64,000 bases of DNA. It comes from Deinococcus sp. KSM4-11 (GTDB lineage Bacteria; Deinococcota; Deinococci; Deinococcales; Deinococcaceae). The stretch lies in the NCBI RefSeq assembly GCF_004801415.1, contig NZ_SSNX01000002.1, forward strand, positions 557,072 to 621,071. Direction: 5' to 3'. Made by a program: the position numbers and the translations under genes. Shown one piece after another: positions 1-8,674 of this stretch (its first letter is position 1; every line of letters begins with the position of its first letter). The notes beneath the pieces were generated by a model, which saw only the letters and a program-made list of their open reading frames with translations, ran no database searches and was not told the origin of the DNA.

Positions 1-384
1 CTGGAAGCCCAGATCGTCCAGAAAGCGCTGGGCCTCGGCGTCCATCTGGCGCTGGATCATCAGGCCCAGGCGCGATGTCTCGATGCCCAGGTAGAGGTTC
101 TGCGCGACGCTCAGGCTGCGGCACACCACGACCTCCTGGTGAACCGCGTCGATCCCGAGCCTCTGCGCCTGGAGTGGGGTCTGCAGGTCGGCGGGCTGGC
201 CGTCGACCAGGATCTCGCCGGAGTCGCGGCGGTACACGCCGGTCAGGATCTTGATCAGGGTGCTCTTGCCCGCGCCGTTCTCGCCCACGATCGCGTGGAT
301 GGTGCCCTGCTCGACCGCCAGGTTGACCGCCTTCAGGGCGTGCGTGCCCGGAAAGCGTTTGTCGATCTCGCGCAATTCCAGCAT
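1..384 (-). CDS. Sugar ABC transporter ATP-binding protein, CUT2/RbsA-MglA type (N-terminal part, cut by window edge)
   Basis: The first 128 codons are present and the gene runs off the left edge. The N-terminus has the CUT2 sugar-ATPase look: a Walker A motif GENGAGKST at about residues 34-42, then the Q-loop region with the sequence VHQEVVV near residue 80. Such ATPases are usually about 500 residues with two fused nucleotide-binding domains and energise import of monosaccharides such as ribose, galactose, xylose or fucose. The start is ATG at 384, preceded by AAGGAGAA at good spacing. It lies 71 bp downstream of the binding-protein gene on the same strand, so the two should be one transcript. 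The permease is presumably beyond the left edge. Confidence 0.9.
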   Translation of the reverse strand, partial: MLELREIDKRFPGTHALKAVNLAVEQGTIHAIVGENGAGKSTLIKILTGVYRRDSGEILVDGQPADLQTPLQAQRLGIDAVHQEVVVCRSLSVAQNLYLGIETSRLGLMIQRQMDAEAQRFLDDLGFQ

Positions 385-455
385 GGTTCTCCTTGCGTGC
401 AGGTCAGGGCCGCCTGCATCCAGCCCAGGCGGCCCCGACCGTCAGGACGTGGGCG

Positions 456-1451
456 TCAGAAGCCCAGCCCCAGCTTGTTCTTGTCGATCTTGCGCTTGCT
501 GGAATCGAGCAGTCCCTGGATCTGCGCCGAGTTCATGTTCTTCAGCGTGACCGAGTACGCGCCGGTGTCCACGTCCTTGGGCAGCTTGCTGCCGCTGGCG
601 GCCAGCATCGCGGCGCGCACGCCGCCGTAGCCCATCATGTACGGATCCTGGATGATCAGGCTGTCGATGGCGCCGTTCTTGAGATAGGTCACGAGCTGGT
701 CGCTGGAATCGAAGCTCACGGCCGAGACCTTGTCGCCCAGCTTCTGCTCCTCCAGCGCCTTGCCCACGCCCACGCCCATGGTCAGGTTGTCCGCGAAGAC
801 CCCCACCAGGTTCGGATTGGCCGACATGATGTCGAGCATGACCGACAGCGCCTTGGTGGCGTCGTCGTCGCCGATGCGGTTGGCGACCACCTTCAGGCCG
901 GGGTACTTCTTGGCCAGCTGATCCTTGAAGCCCTTGTCGCGGGCGGTCAGGGAACCCACGCCCGGCAGCGACGTCATGATCGCCACGTTGCCCTCGATTT
1001 TCCCGGTGTGGGCCTTGATGTCGGCGGCCAGCGCGTCGGCCGCGAGCGCCCCGGCGGCCACGTTGTTGGTCGTCAGGAACGAGGTGTAGGCGGTGGTCTT
1101 GGCGCCCGAGTCGATCATGATCAGCGGGATTTTCGCCGCCGCGACCGCGTCGATCGGGGCACCCAGCGGATCGTTGGCCGTCGGGGAGATCACGATGGCC
1201 ATGGGTTTGCGCGCCGCGGCGTTCTCCAGGATGCTGATCTGCCCGGCAATGTCGCTCTCGGCGGCGGCCCCCTGCGCGATCACGTTCACGCCGTAGTCCT
1301 TGCCGGCCTGTTTGGCTCCGCTCAGGACGATCTGCCAGTACGGCGAGTTGGTGGCCTTCACGATCACGATGATGTCCTTGCTCTGCGCCAGGGCGGTGCC
1401 CAGCAGCAGGGTGCCCAGGGCAGCGGCGGTGAACTTCTTGACTTGGGTCAT
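456..1451 (-). CDS. Sugar ABC transporter substrate-binding protein, RbsB-like (CUT2)
   Basis: A 331-residue exported protein of the periplasmic-binding-protein family that serves ribose/galactose/xylose-type importers (Pfam Peripla_BP_4 type). The first 23 residues are a signal peptide ending ALA-Q. The mature N-terminus IIVIVKATNSPYWQ is the usual first beta strand with a sugar-contacting segment. The start ATG at 1451 is chosen over an upstream in-frame start because it has GGAGGATC just before it and begins the signal peptide. It precedes the ATPase gene. The promoter is at 1607-1635 with an operator overlapping the -35. The neighbouring fucose-isomerase-like gene and the fucosidase operon make L-fucose a reasonable but unproven ligand. 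Confidence 0.88.
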   Translation of the reverse strand: MTQVKKFTAAALGTLLLGTALAQSKDIIVIVKATNSPYWQIVLSGAKQAGKDYGVNVIAQGAAAESDIAGQISILENAAARKPMAIVISPTANDPLGAPIDAVAAAKIPLIMIDSGAKTTAYTSFLTTNNVAAGALAADALAADIKAHTGKIEGNVAIMTSLPGVGSLTARDKGFKDQLAKKYPGLKVVANRIGDDDATKALSVMLDIMSANPNLVGVFADNLTMGVGVGKALEEQKLGDKVSAVSFDSSDQLVTYLKNGAIDSLIIQDPYMMGYGGVRAAMLAASGSKLPKDVDTGAYSVTLKNMNSAQIQGLLDSSKRKIDKNKLGLGF

Positions 1452-1606
1452 GTGATCCTCCAGCGGACGGCAGAGAGCGGCAGGTGGGGCGGCAGAGGGC
1501 AAACCGACAGGTCACCGTGGTGTCCGCACCCCGCTCCGGGACGTCGGAAGGCGTCCACGCCGGGCCAGAACTGTCCCTGGCAACCATGAATTGTGATGCT
1601 GAGGGG

Positions 1607-1635
1607 AGTGTAGACGCCACTCCAGGGCCTGTCAA
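1607..1635 (-). promoter_or_regulatory. Sigma70-type promoter for the CUT2 sugar importer
   Basis: On the minus strand there is a perfect -35 hexamer TTGACA (plus 1630-1635), a 17-bp spacer and a -10 TACACT (plus 1607-1612). It points at the binding-protein gene starting at 1451, leaving a leader of roughly 150 bp. The -35 lies inside the left copy of the 17-bp inverted repeat, so a bound repressor would block polymerase directly. Confidence 0.7.
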
Positions 1636-1802
1636 GTGGCCTGACCACCCGTGGAAGCGCCGCGCCATTCTGGGGCAGGCTGCTGAACGTCCGCGCAGAA
1701 CATCCATCCTGGTCGACCGAAGGCGTTCGATGCCCAGGCGCACTCCTTCCCCGCCAGCCACGTGTCTACACTCTGGTTCCCATACTGGTCAGGCCACTTG
1801 AC
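1631..1802. promoter_or_regulatory. Paired 17-bp operator sites for the divergent GntR/FadR-type regulator
   Basis: GTCAAGTGGCCTGACCA at 1631-1647 recurs as its exact reverse complement at 1786-1802. The two copies are 138 bp apart and point outwards. Each contains TGGTCAGGCCA (in one orientation), which fits the known FadR-subfamily operator form TGGT-N3-ACCA with one change. Each copy also contains the TTGACA -35 box of the promoter that fires away from it. The placement between the regulator and the importer suggests that the GntR protein at 1962 controls both directions, possibly with DNA looping between the sites. The sites are seen directly; the binding protein is inferred. Confidence 0.72.
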
Positions 1803-1826
1803 ACCGTCACATTCGGTGACCATCAT
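1798..1826 (+). promoter_or_regulatory. Promoter for the GntR regulator and isomerase-like gene
   Basis: TTGACA at 1798-1803, a 17-bp spacer and CATCAT at 1821-1826 (four of six matches to the -10 consensus). The -35 overlaps the right operator copy in mirror image of the minus-strand promoter. Confidence 0.55.
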
Positions 1827-1891
1827 GAGCGGTGCCTCGCCCGTCCATTCCGTCTGCCGCGCCCATCACCCCGGGATCGGAGTGCTTCCTG

Positions 1892-1972
1892 ATGACCACC
1901 GACACGCTCCGCTCCGTCACGCCCGCCCACCCGCGCACGCGGCCACCCGCTCCGGGGCACCGTGCCGCTTGA
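1892..1972 (+). other. 26-codon ORF overlapping the gntR start: leader peptide or displaced true N-terminus
   Basis: ATG at 1892 is preceded by GGAG at about nine bases and opens a 26-codon frame that ends in TGA at 1970-1972, inside the beginning of gntR. It has a better ribosome binding site than the GTG assigned to gntR. Either it is a short translated leader coupled to gntR, or a one-base error or mutation separates the real N-terminus from the rest of the gene. The peptide is Pro/Arg/Thr rich and has no recognisable domain. Confidence 0.3.
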
Positions 1973-2669
1973 AGCGCTGGAATCGCGGCGGCTGTACGCC
2001 CAGATCGCCGATCAGGTCGCCACGCTGATCGCCACCGGCGAGTACCGTCCGGGCGACCAGCTGCCGTCGGAACGTGACCTGGCCGAACAGCTGCGCGTCA
2101 GCCGCCCCACGGTTCGGGAGGCCATGATCGCGCTGGAAGTGCGCGGTCTGATCGACATCCGCGTGGGCGTGGGCATGTTCGTCCGGCCGCGCGGCGCCCG
2201 GCCCGGGCGCCGCACGGCCCTGCCGCGCCACACGGCCCTGGAGGTCATCCAGGCGCGGGTGCTGATCGAACCCCAGGTCGCGGCGCTCGCCGCCGAGACG
2301 ATCACGGACAGGGATCTGACCTCCCTAAACAAACACCTGGAGGCCCTGAAGGTGGCCTTCGACCGGGGGCAGTGGTCGGCGGCCGACGACCGCGCCATCC
2401 ACGAGACGGTCGCCCGCGCGACCGGCAACCAGCTCCTGGCCGATCTGATCGAGGAACTCTTCAATGACCGTGACAGCGCCGTGGCCCTGAAATTCGACGA
2501 GCATCTGGGCCAGATGCCGCACGTGCGCGAGCATTCCTTCGACGATCACCGCAAGGTCGTGGAGGCGCTCGAACGCCGTGATCCGGACGCCGCCCGCGCC
2601 GCCATGCACGACCACCTCGCGTATGTCCAGAGCGAGATGCTGGCCGGCTGGTCCGGCGACGCCACCTGA
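1962..2669 (+). CDS. GntR-family transcriptional regulator, FadR subfamily (wHTH + FCD)
   Basis: A 235-residue protein. Residues about 10-75 form the GntR winged helix, with the signature LPSERDLAEQLRVSRPTVREA. The C-terminal part, about 95-220, is an all-helical FCD ligand domain with the usual Asp and His positions for a metal site (DRAIHE, HVREH, DDHRKV). The best in-frame start is GTG at 1962; an in-frame stop at 1893 and the absence of other starts limit alternatives, and the ribosome binding site is weak. It is divergent from the CUT2 importer and 22 bp upstream of the isomerase-like gene, and probably binds the 17-bp sites at 1631 and 1786. FadR-type regulators in such settings are typically sugar- or sugar-acid-responsive repressors. 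Confidence 0.85.
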   Translation: MPLEALESRRLYAQIADQVATLIATGEYRPGDQLPSERDLAEQLRVSRPTVREAMIALEVRGLIDIRVGVGMFVRPRGARPGRRTALPRHTALEVIQARVLIEPQVAALAAETITDRDLTSLNKHLEALKVAFDRGQWSAADDRAIHETVARATGNQLLADLIEELFNDRDSAVALKFDEHLGQMPHVREHSFDDHRKVVEALERRDPDAARAAMHDHLAYVQSEMLAGWSGDAT

Positions 2670-2691
2670 CCCGGATCCACAAGGAGTCCCC

Positions 2692-4296
2692 ATGCCCGCC
2701 ACCGCGCACGCCTACCTTGTCGCCAGCGGAGACCTGCGACTCAGCGCCAACCGTACCTGCTGGCCCGCCCAGGCGCTGATGGAAGCGCAGCTCACGGCCG
2801 CCCTGGACGCGCTCGGAACGCAGGTGACGCGCGCCCACCCCTACGATGATCGCGAAGGCCACGGCTTCATCTCGTCGCAGCGCATGGGCATGGACGTGTT
2901 CCGCGCGATTCCCAAAGGCAGCGCCGTGATCGTCGCGGAAGCCGTGTGGCAGTACAGCGCCCATGTGCTGGCCGGACTGCGGGATCACCAGGGCCCGATC
3001 CTGACGGTCGCGAACTGGAGTGGCGAGTGGCCGGGCCTGGTCGGTCTGCTGAACCTGAACGGCAGCCTGACCAAGATGGGCGTGCGCTACAGCACCGTGT
3101 GGAGCGAGGACTTCCGGGATCCATGGTTCCTCGATCGGCTGCGTGAATGGGTTGAGACCGGCCGCATCGAGCACGACCTGAGCCACGTCCGGCCGCTGGA
3201 ACGGGCCGCCCTGAGCGCCGGCCCACGCAGCCTCGGCGAGCGGCTGGCCGCCGAGCTGCGCGACCGCAAGGCGATCCTGGGCGTGTTCGACGAGGGCTGC
3301 ATGGGCATGTACAACGCCATCATCGACGACGAGCTGATGAACCCGTGCGGCCTCTACAAGGAGCGCCTGAGCCAGTCGGCGCTGGTCGCCGAGATGGCCC
3401 TGGTGTCCGGCGACGAGGCGCACCGGGCGCTGGAGTGGCTGCTGGCCAGGGGCATGTCCTTCTCCTGGGGCAGCGATCCGGCCACCGACCTGACCCGCGC
3501 GCAGACGGTGGAACAGCTGAAGATGTACATCGCCGCCACGCGCATCGCCGACCGTTTCGGGTGTGACGCTGTGGGCATCCAGTACCAGCAGGGCCTGAAG
3601 GACACGGTGCCCGCCAGTGACCTGGCCGAGGGCCTGCTGAACAACCCGGATCGCCCGCCCGTGTTCCACGCCGACACGGGCGCGGAACTGTACACCGGCG
3701 CGGCCCTGCCGCATTTCAACGAGGTGGACGAGGGCGCCGCCATCGATCTGCTGGTCACGAACCGCGTGTGGACGGCCCTGGGCTTCGAACCGTCCAGCAC
3801 GCTGCACGACCTGCGCTGGGGTGAGGAGTATGGCGGTGAGTTCGTCTGGGTGTTCCTGATCTCCGGCGCGGCGCCCGCCTCGCATTTCGTGAACGGCTAT
3901 GCCGGGGCCGACAGCCAGCGCCAGCCACCCATGTACTTCCGGCTGGGAGGTGGCACGCTGCGCGGTGTGAGCCGCGCCGGGCCCATCGTGTGGTCCCGGG
4001 TGTACGTCCAGGGCGGCGCCCTGCACGCGGACCTGGGCCTAGGGCGGGCGGTCGATCTGCCGGACGCGGAGGTGCAGCGCCGCTGGCACGCGACCACGCC
4101 GCAGTGGCCGATCATGAACGCCGTGCTGCACGGGGTAAGCCGCGACCAGATGATGGCCAAACACCAGGCCAACCACCTCAACGTCGCCTACGCCCCGGAC
4201 GACGCGGGCGCGCGGCAAGCGCTGGAGGCGAAGGCCGCCATGTTCGCCGCGATGGGCCTCCACGTAAACCTGTGCGGCGTGACCGCCTCGGGCTGA
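2692..4296 (+). CDS. L-fucose/L-arabinose isomerase-family protein
   Basis: A 534-residue cytoplasmic protein that I place in the L-fucose isomerase/L-arabinose isomerase superfamily by overall character: an N-terminal Rossmann-like part, a central domain with GCMGMYNAIIDDE, and a C-terminal substrate region with conserved Glu/Asp/His residues (FNEVDEGAAID, MAKHQANHLN). These enzymes interconvert an aldose and a ketose with Mn2+. E. coli FucI is somewhat longer at about 590 residues. The start ATG at 2692 has AAGGAG six bases upstream. It follows gntR in one transcript. With the fucosidase operon downstream, an L-fucose to L-fuculose role is attractive, but the substrate is inferred from context and the family call is moderate. 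Confidence 0.62.
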   Translation: MPATAHAYLVASGDLRLSANRTCWPAQALMEAQLTAALDALGTQVTRAHPYDDREGHGFISSQRMGMDVFRAIPKGSAVIVAEAVWQYSAHVLAGLRDHQGPILTVANWSGEWPGLVGLLNLNGSLTKMGVRYSTVWSEDFRDPWFLDRLREWVETGRIEHDLSHVRPLERAALSAGPRSLGERLAAELRDRKAILGVFDEGCMGMYNAIIDDELMNPCGLYKERLSQSALVAEMALVSGDEAHRALEWLLARGMSFSWGSDPATDLTRAQTVEQLKMYIAATRIADRFGCDAVGIQYQQGLKDTVPASDLAEGLLNNPDRPPVFHADTGAELYTGAALPHFNEVDEGAAIDLLVTNRVWTALGFEPSSTLHDLRWGEEYGGEFVWVFLISGAAPASHFVNGYAGADSQRQPPMYFRLGGGTLRGVSRAGPIVWSRVYVQGGALHADLGLGRAVDLPDAEVQRRWHATTPQWPIMNAVLHGVSRDQMMAKHQANHLNVAYAPDDAGARQALEAKAAMFAAMGLHVNLCGVTASG

Positions 4297-4301
4297 AGGA
4301 A

Positions 4302-4355
4302 GCGGGCCTCCAGAGCGAAGCGAGAGAAATGGCCGCTGCTCCGGGTACGGCCCGC
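4302..4355. terminator. Inverted repeat between convergent genes
   Basis: GCGGGCC at 4302-4308 is matched by GGCCCGC at 4349-4355 in the 77-bp gap between the isomerase-like gene and the alpha-xylosidase, which converge here. There is no T-tract, so it is at best a weak bidirectional terminator. The loop carries an AGCGAAGCGAG string like that in the 43.2-kb repeat element. Confidence 0.35.
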
Positions 4356-4373
4356 GTCTGGTCTGGGTCGAGA

Positions 4374-6641
4374 TCAGGTGCCGAGCGGTACTGTGGCAGT
4401 GTCCGCGCTCACCTCATGTATGGCGTCCTGCCCGGCGACGCGCAGGCGGAAGGGACGGGCTGCCCCGGAACGCGTGACGTGCAGGATTCGGCCTTCGCGC
4501 CTCACCTCGACGGTGAAGTCCTCACCGCCGTCCAGTGTGGGGATCACGGCGCGGGCCACGCCGCCGTCGGCCAGCGCGTACAGCGTGAGCAGGGGCTGGT
4601 TGCCGTAGTCGTACTCCGGACGTTCCAGCTCCGTACCCGTGGCCAGCAGCGTGCCGGGCCGCACGTACAGCGGCAGGCCCAGGACGCCATGGGTCTCGGT
4701 GCGCCAGCACGGGCCGGTGACGGTCTCGCCGCCGAGGAGGGGAGTCCACGTGCCTTCGGGCAGATAGACCTGTACGCGGCCGTCCTCGCGGAAGACCGGC
4801 GCGACCAGCAGGGCGTCACCCAGCAGGTACTGCCGGTCGAGTGCCGCGCACGTGGGATCGTGCGGGAAGGCCAGCACCATCGCGCGCATCATCGGCAGTC
4901 CCTGTCGGTGCGCGGTCAGGGCCTGCGCGTACAGGTACGGCATCAGCGAGAGCTTCAGGCGCGTGAAGTGCCGCAGGACCTCCACGCTCTCCTCGTCGAC
5001 CGTCCACGGCACGCGGTAGGTGTGGTTGGCGTGCAGGCGGCTGTGCGAGGACAGCAGCCCGAACGCGACCCAGCGCTTGTACAGCGCTGGAGGGGGATTG
5101 CCCTCGAAGCCGCCGATGTCATGGCTCCAGAAGCCGAAGCCGCTCAGGCCCAGCGACAGGCCGCCGCGCAGGCTCTCGGCCATGCTCTCGAAGGTCGAGT
5201 CGCAGTCGCCGCCCCAGTGCACCGGAAACTGCTGTCCGCCCGCCGTGGCGCTGCGCGCGAAGAGGGTCGCCTCGCCGGGCCGCTCCGTATTCAGCGCGCG
5301 GAACACGGTCTCGTTGTACAGCTGTGGGTAGTAGTTGTGCATGCGCGCGGGGTCGCTGCCGTCGTGCCACGTCACGCCTTCGTGTGGAATCCGCTCGCCG
5401 AAATCGGTCTTGATCGCGTCCACGCCCTGCCGCGCGAGCCGCTGGATGTGCGCGGCGAACCACGCCCGCGCCGCCGGGTTCGTGAAGTCCACGATGCCCA
5501 TGCCCGGCTGCCACAGGTCGCCCTGCCACACGCCGCCCCCCTCGCGGCGCAGCAGATAGCCCTCGCGCGCCGCCTCCGCGAACAGGGGAGACTTCTGCGC
5601 GATGTACGGGTTGATCCACACACTGACCCGCAGGCCGCGCCCGTGCAGCCGCGCCAGCATGCCCTCCGGATCGGGGAACACGGCGGGATCCCACTGGAAA
5701 TCGCACCACTGGAAGGCCTTCATCCAGAAGCAGTCGAAGTGGAACACCGACAGCGGCAACTCGCGCTCCCGCATGCCCTCCAGGAAGGAGGTGACGGTTG
5801 CCTCGTCGTAGTCGGTGGTGAAGGACGTGCTCAGCCACAACCCGAAACTCCACGCAGGCGGCAGCGCCGGGCGGCCGGTCAGGCGCGTGTAGCGTTCCAG
5901 CACCTCGGCCGGGGTCGGCCCGGCGATCACCAGATACTCCAGCGATTCCCCGGGCACGCTGAACTGCACCCGCGATACCCGCTCGCTGGCGACCTCGAAG
6001 GACACCGCGCCGGGGTCATTCACGAACACGCCGTAGCCCTTGCTGGTCAGGTAGAACGGCACGTTCTTGTAGGCCTGGTCGCTGCCGGTGCCGCCGTCGC
6101 GGTTCCAGATGTCCACGCTCTGCCCGTTCTTCACGAAGGCTGTGAAGCGCTCGCCCAGGCCGTACACGAGTTCCCCGACGTCCAGCGTGAGGCCCTCATG
6201 CAGGAAGGTCTGCCCGTCGTCCCGGCGGATGTAGCCTATCCCGCGCCCGGCGGAGCGGGTCAGCGGCTCGTCCCCATGGAAGAATCGCAAACTCCACGGA
6301 AAGCGGGTGACTTCGGCCCGCAGCGGTCCGCTCGTCAGGGAGGCGAGCGCGTCGTCGATGTGAATGTCCACGGGCGCGTCCGTGCCGCACAGGTGGAAGG
6401 CTGGCCCGGCGTCCGGCGTGCCCTCGAAGTGCGTGACCCGCACCCGGATCACGCCCGGCAGCGGCGAGGACAGCCGCACCGTGAGCAGCGGTCCCTCCAG
6501 CGTGTCGCCCCGGTGCCGGACCGGACGGGTCGGCGCGTACAGTTCCAGCGTGGTTCCGTCCTGACGCGCGTCGTAGGCCTCGGCGGGATACGCGGGCTTG
6601 ATACCGGGCAGGGTCAGCCAGTTGCCGTCCGTGAACTTCAC
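4374..6641 (-). CDS. yicI: Alpha-xylosidase, GH31, YicI type
   Basis: A 755-residue enzyme closely similar in character to E. coli YicI (772 residues), which removes alpha-1,6-xylose from the non-reducing end of xyloglucan oligosaccharides such as isoprimeverose. The nucleophile region KTDFGERIP places Asp at residue 413, and the acid/base region HWGGDC places Asp at 479; both sit three residues earlier than in YicI (416 and 482). The stretches FWSHDIGGFEG and SSHSRLH, diagnostic of the YicI branch rather than of alpha-glucosidases, are intact. There is no signal peptide, so it works in the cytoplasm on imported oligosaccharides. Its ATG overlaps the GH42 stop as ATGA. It is the last gene of the operon. 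Confidence 0.93.
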   Translation of the reverse strand: MKFTDGNWLTLPGIKPAYPAEAYDARQDGTTLELYAPTRPVRHRGDTLEGPLLTVRLSSPLPGVIRVRVTHFEGTPDAGPAFHLCGTDAPVDIHIDDALASLTSGPLRAEVTRFPWSLRFFHGDEPLTRSAGRGIGYIRRDDGQTFLHEGLTLDVGELVYGLGERFTAFVKNGQSVDIWNRDGGTGSDQAYKNVPFYLTSKGYGVFVNDPGAVSFEVASERVSRVQFSVPGESLEYLVIAGPTPAEVLERYTRLTGRPALPPAWSFGLWLSTSFTTDYDEATVTSFLEGMRERELPLSVFHFDCFWMKAFQWCDFQWDPAVFPDPEGMLARLHGRGLRVSVWINPYIAQKSPLFAEAAREGYLLRREGGGVWQGDLWQPGMGIVDFTNPAARAWFAAHIQRLARQGVDAIKTDFGERIPHEGVTWHDGSDPARMHNYYPQLYNETVFRALNTERPGEATLFARSATAGGQQFPVHWGGDCDSTFESMAESLRGGLSLGLSGFGFWSHDIGGFEGNPPPALYKRWVAFGLLSSHSRLHANHTYRVPWTVDEESVEVLRHFTRLKLSLMPYLYAQALTAHRQGLPMMRAMVLAFPHDPTCAALDRQYLLGDALLVAPVFREDGRVQVYLPEGTWTPLLGGETVTGPCWRTETHGVLGLPLYVRPGTLLATGTELERPEYDYGNQPLLTLYALADGGVARAVIPTLDGGEDFTVEVRREGRILHVTRSGAARPFRLRVAGQDAIHEVSADTATVPLGT

Positions 6642-8674
6642 GCCTGCGCCTCTTCGCGGATGACCCGTACGCCGCGCGGTGGCAGGGTCACGGACTCGCC
6701 CAGCACCTCAGCGCTCAGCAGGTCGGTGCCCACCAGGCCCGGCACGTTCACCTGCCGCTCCTCGGCCGTGTGGTTGAGGAGGAACAGGAACCGGCCGCCG
6801 TCACCCTCGCGCCGCGTGACCTCCACACCGTCTGGCAGGTTCGGCACCACGGGAGACACGCCGGCCGCGTCGCACAAGGCGCGGGTCAGGGCGCGCAGGC
6901 CCGGAGCATCCACGCTGGTGCCCAGCTTCCACGCCTGCCCCCGTCCGGCCCGGCGGCGCGTCAGCACCGGTGTGCCCGCGTAGAAATCCTGCCCGTAGGT
7001 GGCGAGGATCTCAGCATCCTCGACGCGCACCTGTTCGAACAGCAGCGAACACGCGAAGGTGCCCTCCAGGCCGCCCTGCATCACCACCACGTTCTCCTCG
7101 CCGGGTGGGCGGGCGTCCACCTCCTCGACCCACACGCCCAGCAGGTCGCGCAGCGGGCCGGGCGGGCCGCCGGCAAAGACCCGGTCGGACTCGTCGGCCA
7201 CGCCGCTCAGCAGGCCCGCCAGAAACACCCCGCCGCCTTCCACGAAGGCTGTAATCTTTTCGGCGGTTTCCGCCGGCAGCAGGTACAGCAGGGTGGAAGC
7301 CACCACGCCGTACTCCCCCAGGTCGCTGTCCGGGCCGACCAGATCGACGGCGTACCCCTGCGCGTGGAAGGCCGTGTACAGGGCCGTGACCTCGCGCAGG
7401 TACTCCAGCGCGTTCGACGGCCCCATCGAGTTCTCCACGGCCCACCACGCGGGCCAGTCGAACCACACGGCGACCCTGGCGGGTACGCGGGCGCCCAGCG
7501 TCACGTCGCCCAGCGCCTTCAGTTCCGCACCCAGCGCCGCGACCTCGCGGAACACGCGGGTGTCGGTGCGGCCATGGTGCTCCATGACCGCGCCGTGGAA
7601 CTTCTCGCACGCGCCCACCGAGCGCCGCATCTGGAAGAACATCACCGCGTCCGCCCCGTGCGCGACGGCCTGCCACGACTGGAGGCGCATCACGCCGGGC
7701 CTCTTGAGCGCGTTGACCGGCTGCCAGTTCGTCTGGCTGGGCGTCTGCTCCATCAGCATGAAGGGCTGGCCCGACTTCAGGCTGCGCATTAGGTCGTGCT
7801 TCAGGGCCACGGCGGCAGGCGGGTCGTGCGGCGCGGGATACGAATCCCACGCGATCACGTCCAGGTGCGGTGCCCACGCGCGGTAGTCCAGCGGACGGTA
7901 CGGCCCCATCAGGTTCGTGGTGACCACCGCGCCCGGGATTTCGGCGCGGATCGCGTCGGCCTCCAGCCGGTACGCGCCCAGCAGCGCGTCTGACATGAAG
8001 CGCTGGTAATCCAGCGTCAGGCCCTGCACGGCGGTGGAGCGCTCGCTCCACTGCACGGTCAGGACGTTCGGCACCACGATCTCGTCCCAGTCGGTGATCG
8101 TCTGGCTCCAGAAGGTGGCATTCCACGCGTGGTTCAGGGCGTCCAGCGTGCCGTAGCGGGCGCGCAGCCACACCCGGAAGGCCGACTCGCAGCGCGGGCA
8201 GTAGCACGCTCCGCCGAACTCATTCGACACGTGCCACAGCGCCACCACGTCCCGTCCCGCGTAGCGCCGCGCCAGCTGTCCGGCCAGCGCGGGCGCGAAG
8301 CGCCGGTACGTGGGACTGTTCGGGCACGCGTTGTGCCGGTCGCCGAATTTATGTGCGCGGCCCTGGAAGTCAGTGCGCAGCACGTCGGGAAAGCGCGTCG
8401 CCATCCACGCGGGGATCGCGGCGGTGCTGGTGCCCAGGCACGCCCGCAGACCGCGCGCTTCCAGCAGCGCCAGGATCTCGTCCAGCCGCGCGAAGTCATA
8501 GGTGTCCTCGTCCGGCTGCAGGGCCGTCCACGCGAAGATGTTGACGCTCAGCAGATCGATACCAGCCTGTTCGAACAGGGCCACATCCTCGTCCCACACG
8601 GGCCGCTCCCATTGCTCGGGGTTCCAGTCGCCGCCGTACGGCATTTTTGTGAAGGGTGGCACGCGGGTGGTCAT
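6638..8674 (-). CDS. Beta-galactosidase, GH42
   Basis: A 678-residue protein with full GH42 layout: a catalytic TIM barrel at about residues 10-400, a glutamine-amidotransferase-like trimerisation domain at about 400-610, and a small C-terminal beta domain. The acid/base Glu is residue 152 in WHVSNEFGG and the nucleophile Glu is 309 in LMEQTPS, close to the positions in thermophilic GH42 structures. The following CYCPRC cluster is the family zinc site. No signal peptide is present, so it acts inside the cell. Its start overlaps the GH95 stop and its stop overlaps the GH31 start, each as ATGA. In this operon it could remove beta-1,2-galactose from xyloglucan branches, although GH42 enzymes more often act on galactan-type linkages. 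Confidence 0.92.
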   Translation of the reverse strand: MTTRVPPFTKMPYGGDWNPEQWERPVWDEDVALFEQAGIDLLSVNIFAWTALQPDEDTYDFARLDEILALLEARGLRACLGTSTAAIPAWMATRFPDVLRTDFQGRAHKFGDRHNACPNSPTYRRFAPALAGQLARRYAGRDVVALWHVSNEFGGACYCPRCESAFRVWLRARYGTLDALNHAWNATFWSQTITDWDEIVVPNVLTVQWSERSTAVQGLTLDYQRFMSDALLGAYRLEADAIRAEIPGAVVTTNLMGPYRPLDYRAWAPHLDVIAWDSYPAPHDPPAAVALKHDLMRSLKSGQPFMLMEQTPSQTNWQPVNALKRPGVMRLQSWQAVAHGADAVMFFQMRRSVGACEKFHGAVMEHHGRTDTRVFREVAALGAELKALGDVTLGARVPARVAVWFDWPAWWAVENSMGPSNALEYLREVTALYTAFHAQGYAVDLVGPDSDLGEYGVVASTLLYLLPAETAEKITAFVEGGGVFLAGLLSGVADESDRVFAGGPPGPLRDLLGVWVEEVDARPPGEENVVVMQGGLEGTFACSLLFEQVRVEDAEILATYGQDFYAGTPVLTRRRAGRGQAWKLGTSVDAPGLRALTRALCDAAGVSPVVPNLPDGVEVTRREGDGGRFLFLLNHTAEERQVNVPGLVGTDLLSAEVLGESVTLPPRGVRVIREEAQA

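Noticed and set aside
393..1589. A 398-codon plus-strand frame antisense to the binding protein gene
   Set aside because: The composition is His/Gly/Arg rich without motifs, while the minus strand encodes a clear binding protein with a signal peptide.
3990..6983. A 997-codon open frame on the plus strand
   Set aside because: It is antisense to the GH31 gene, with a low-complexity Arg/Gly/Gln-rich product and no domain; long shadow frames are expected in GC-rich DNA.
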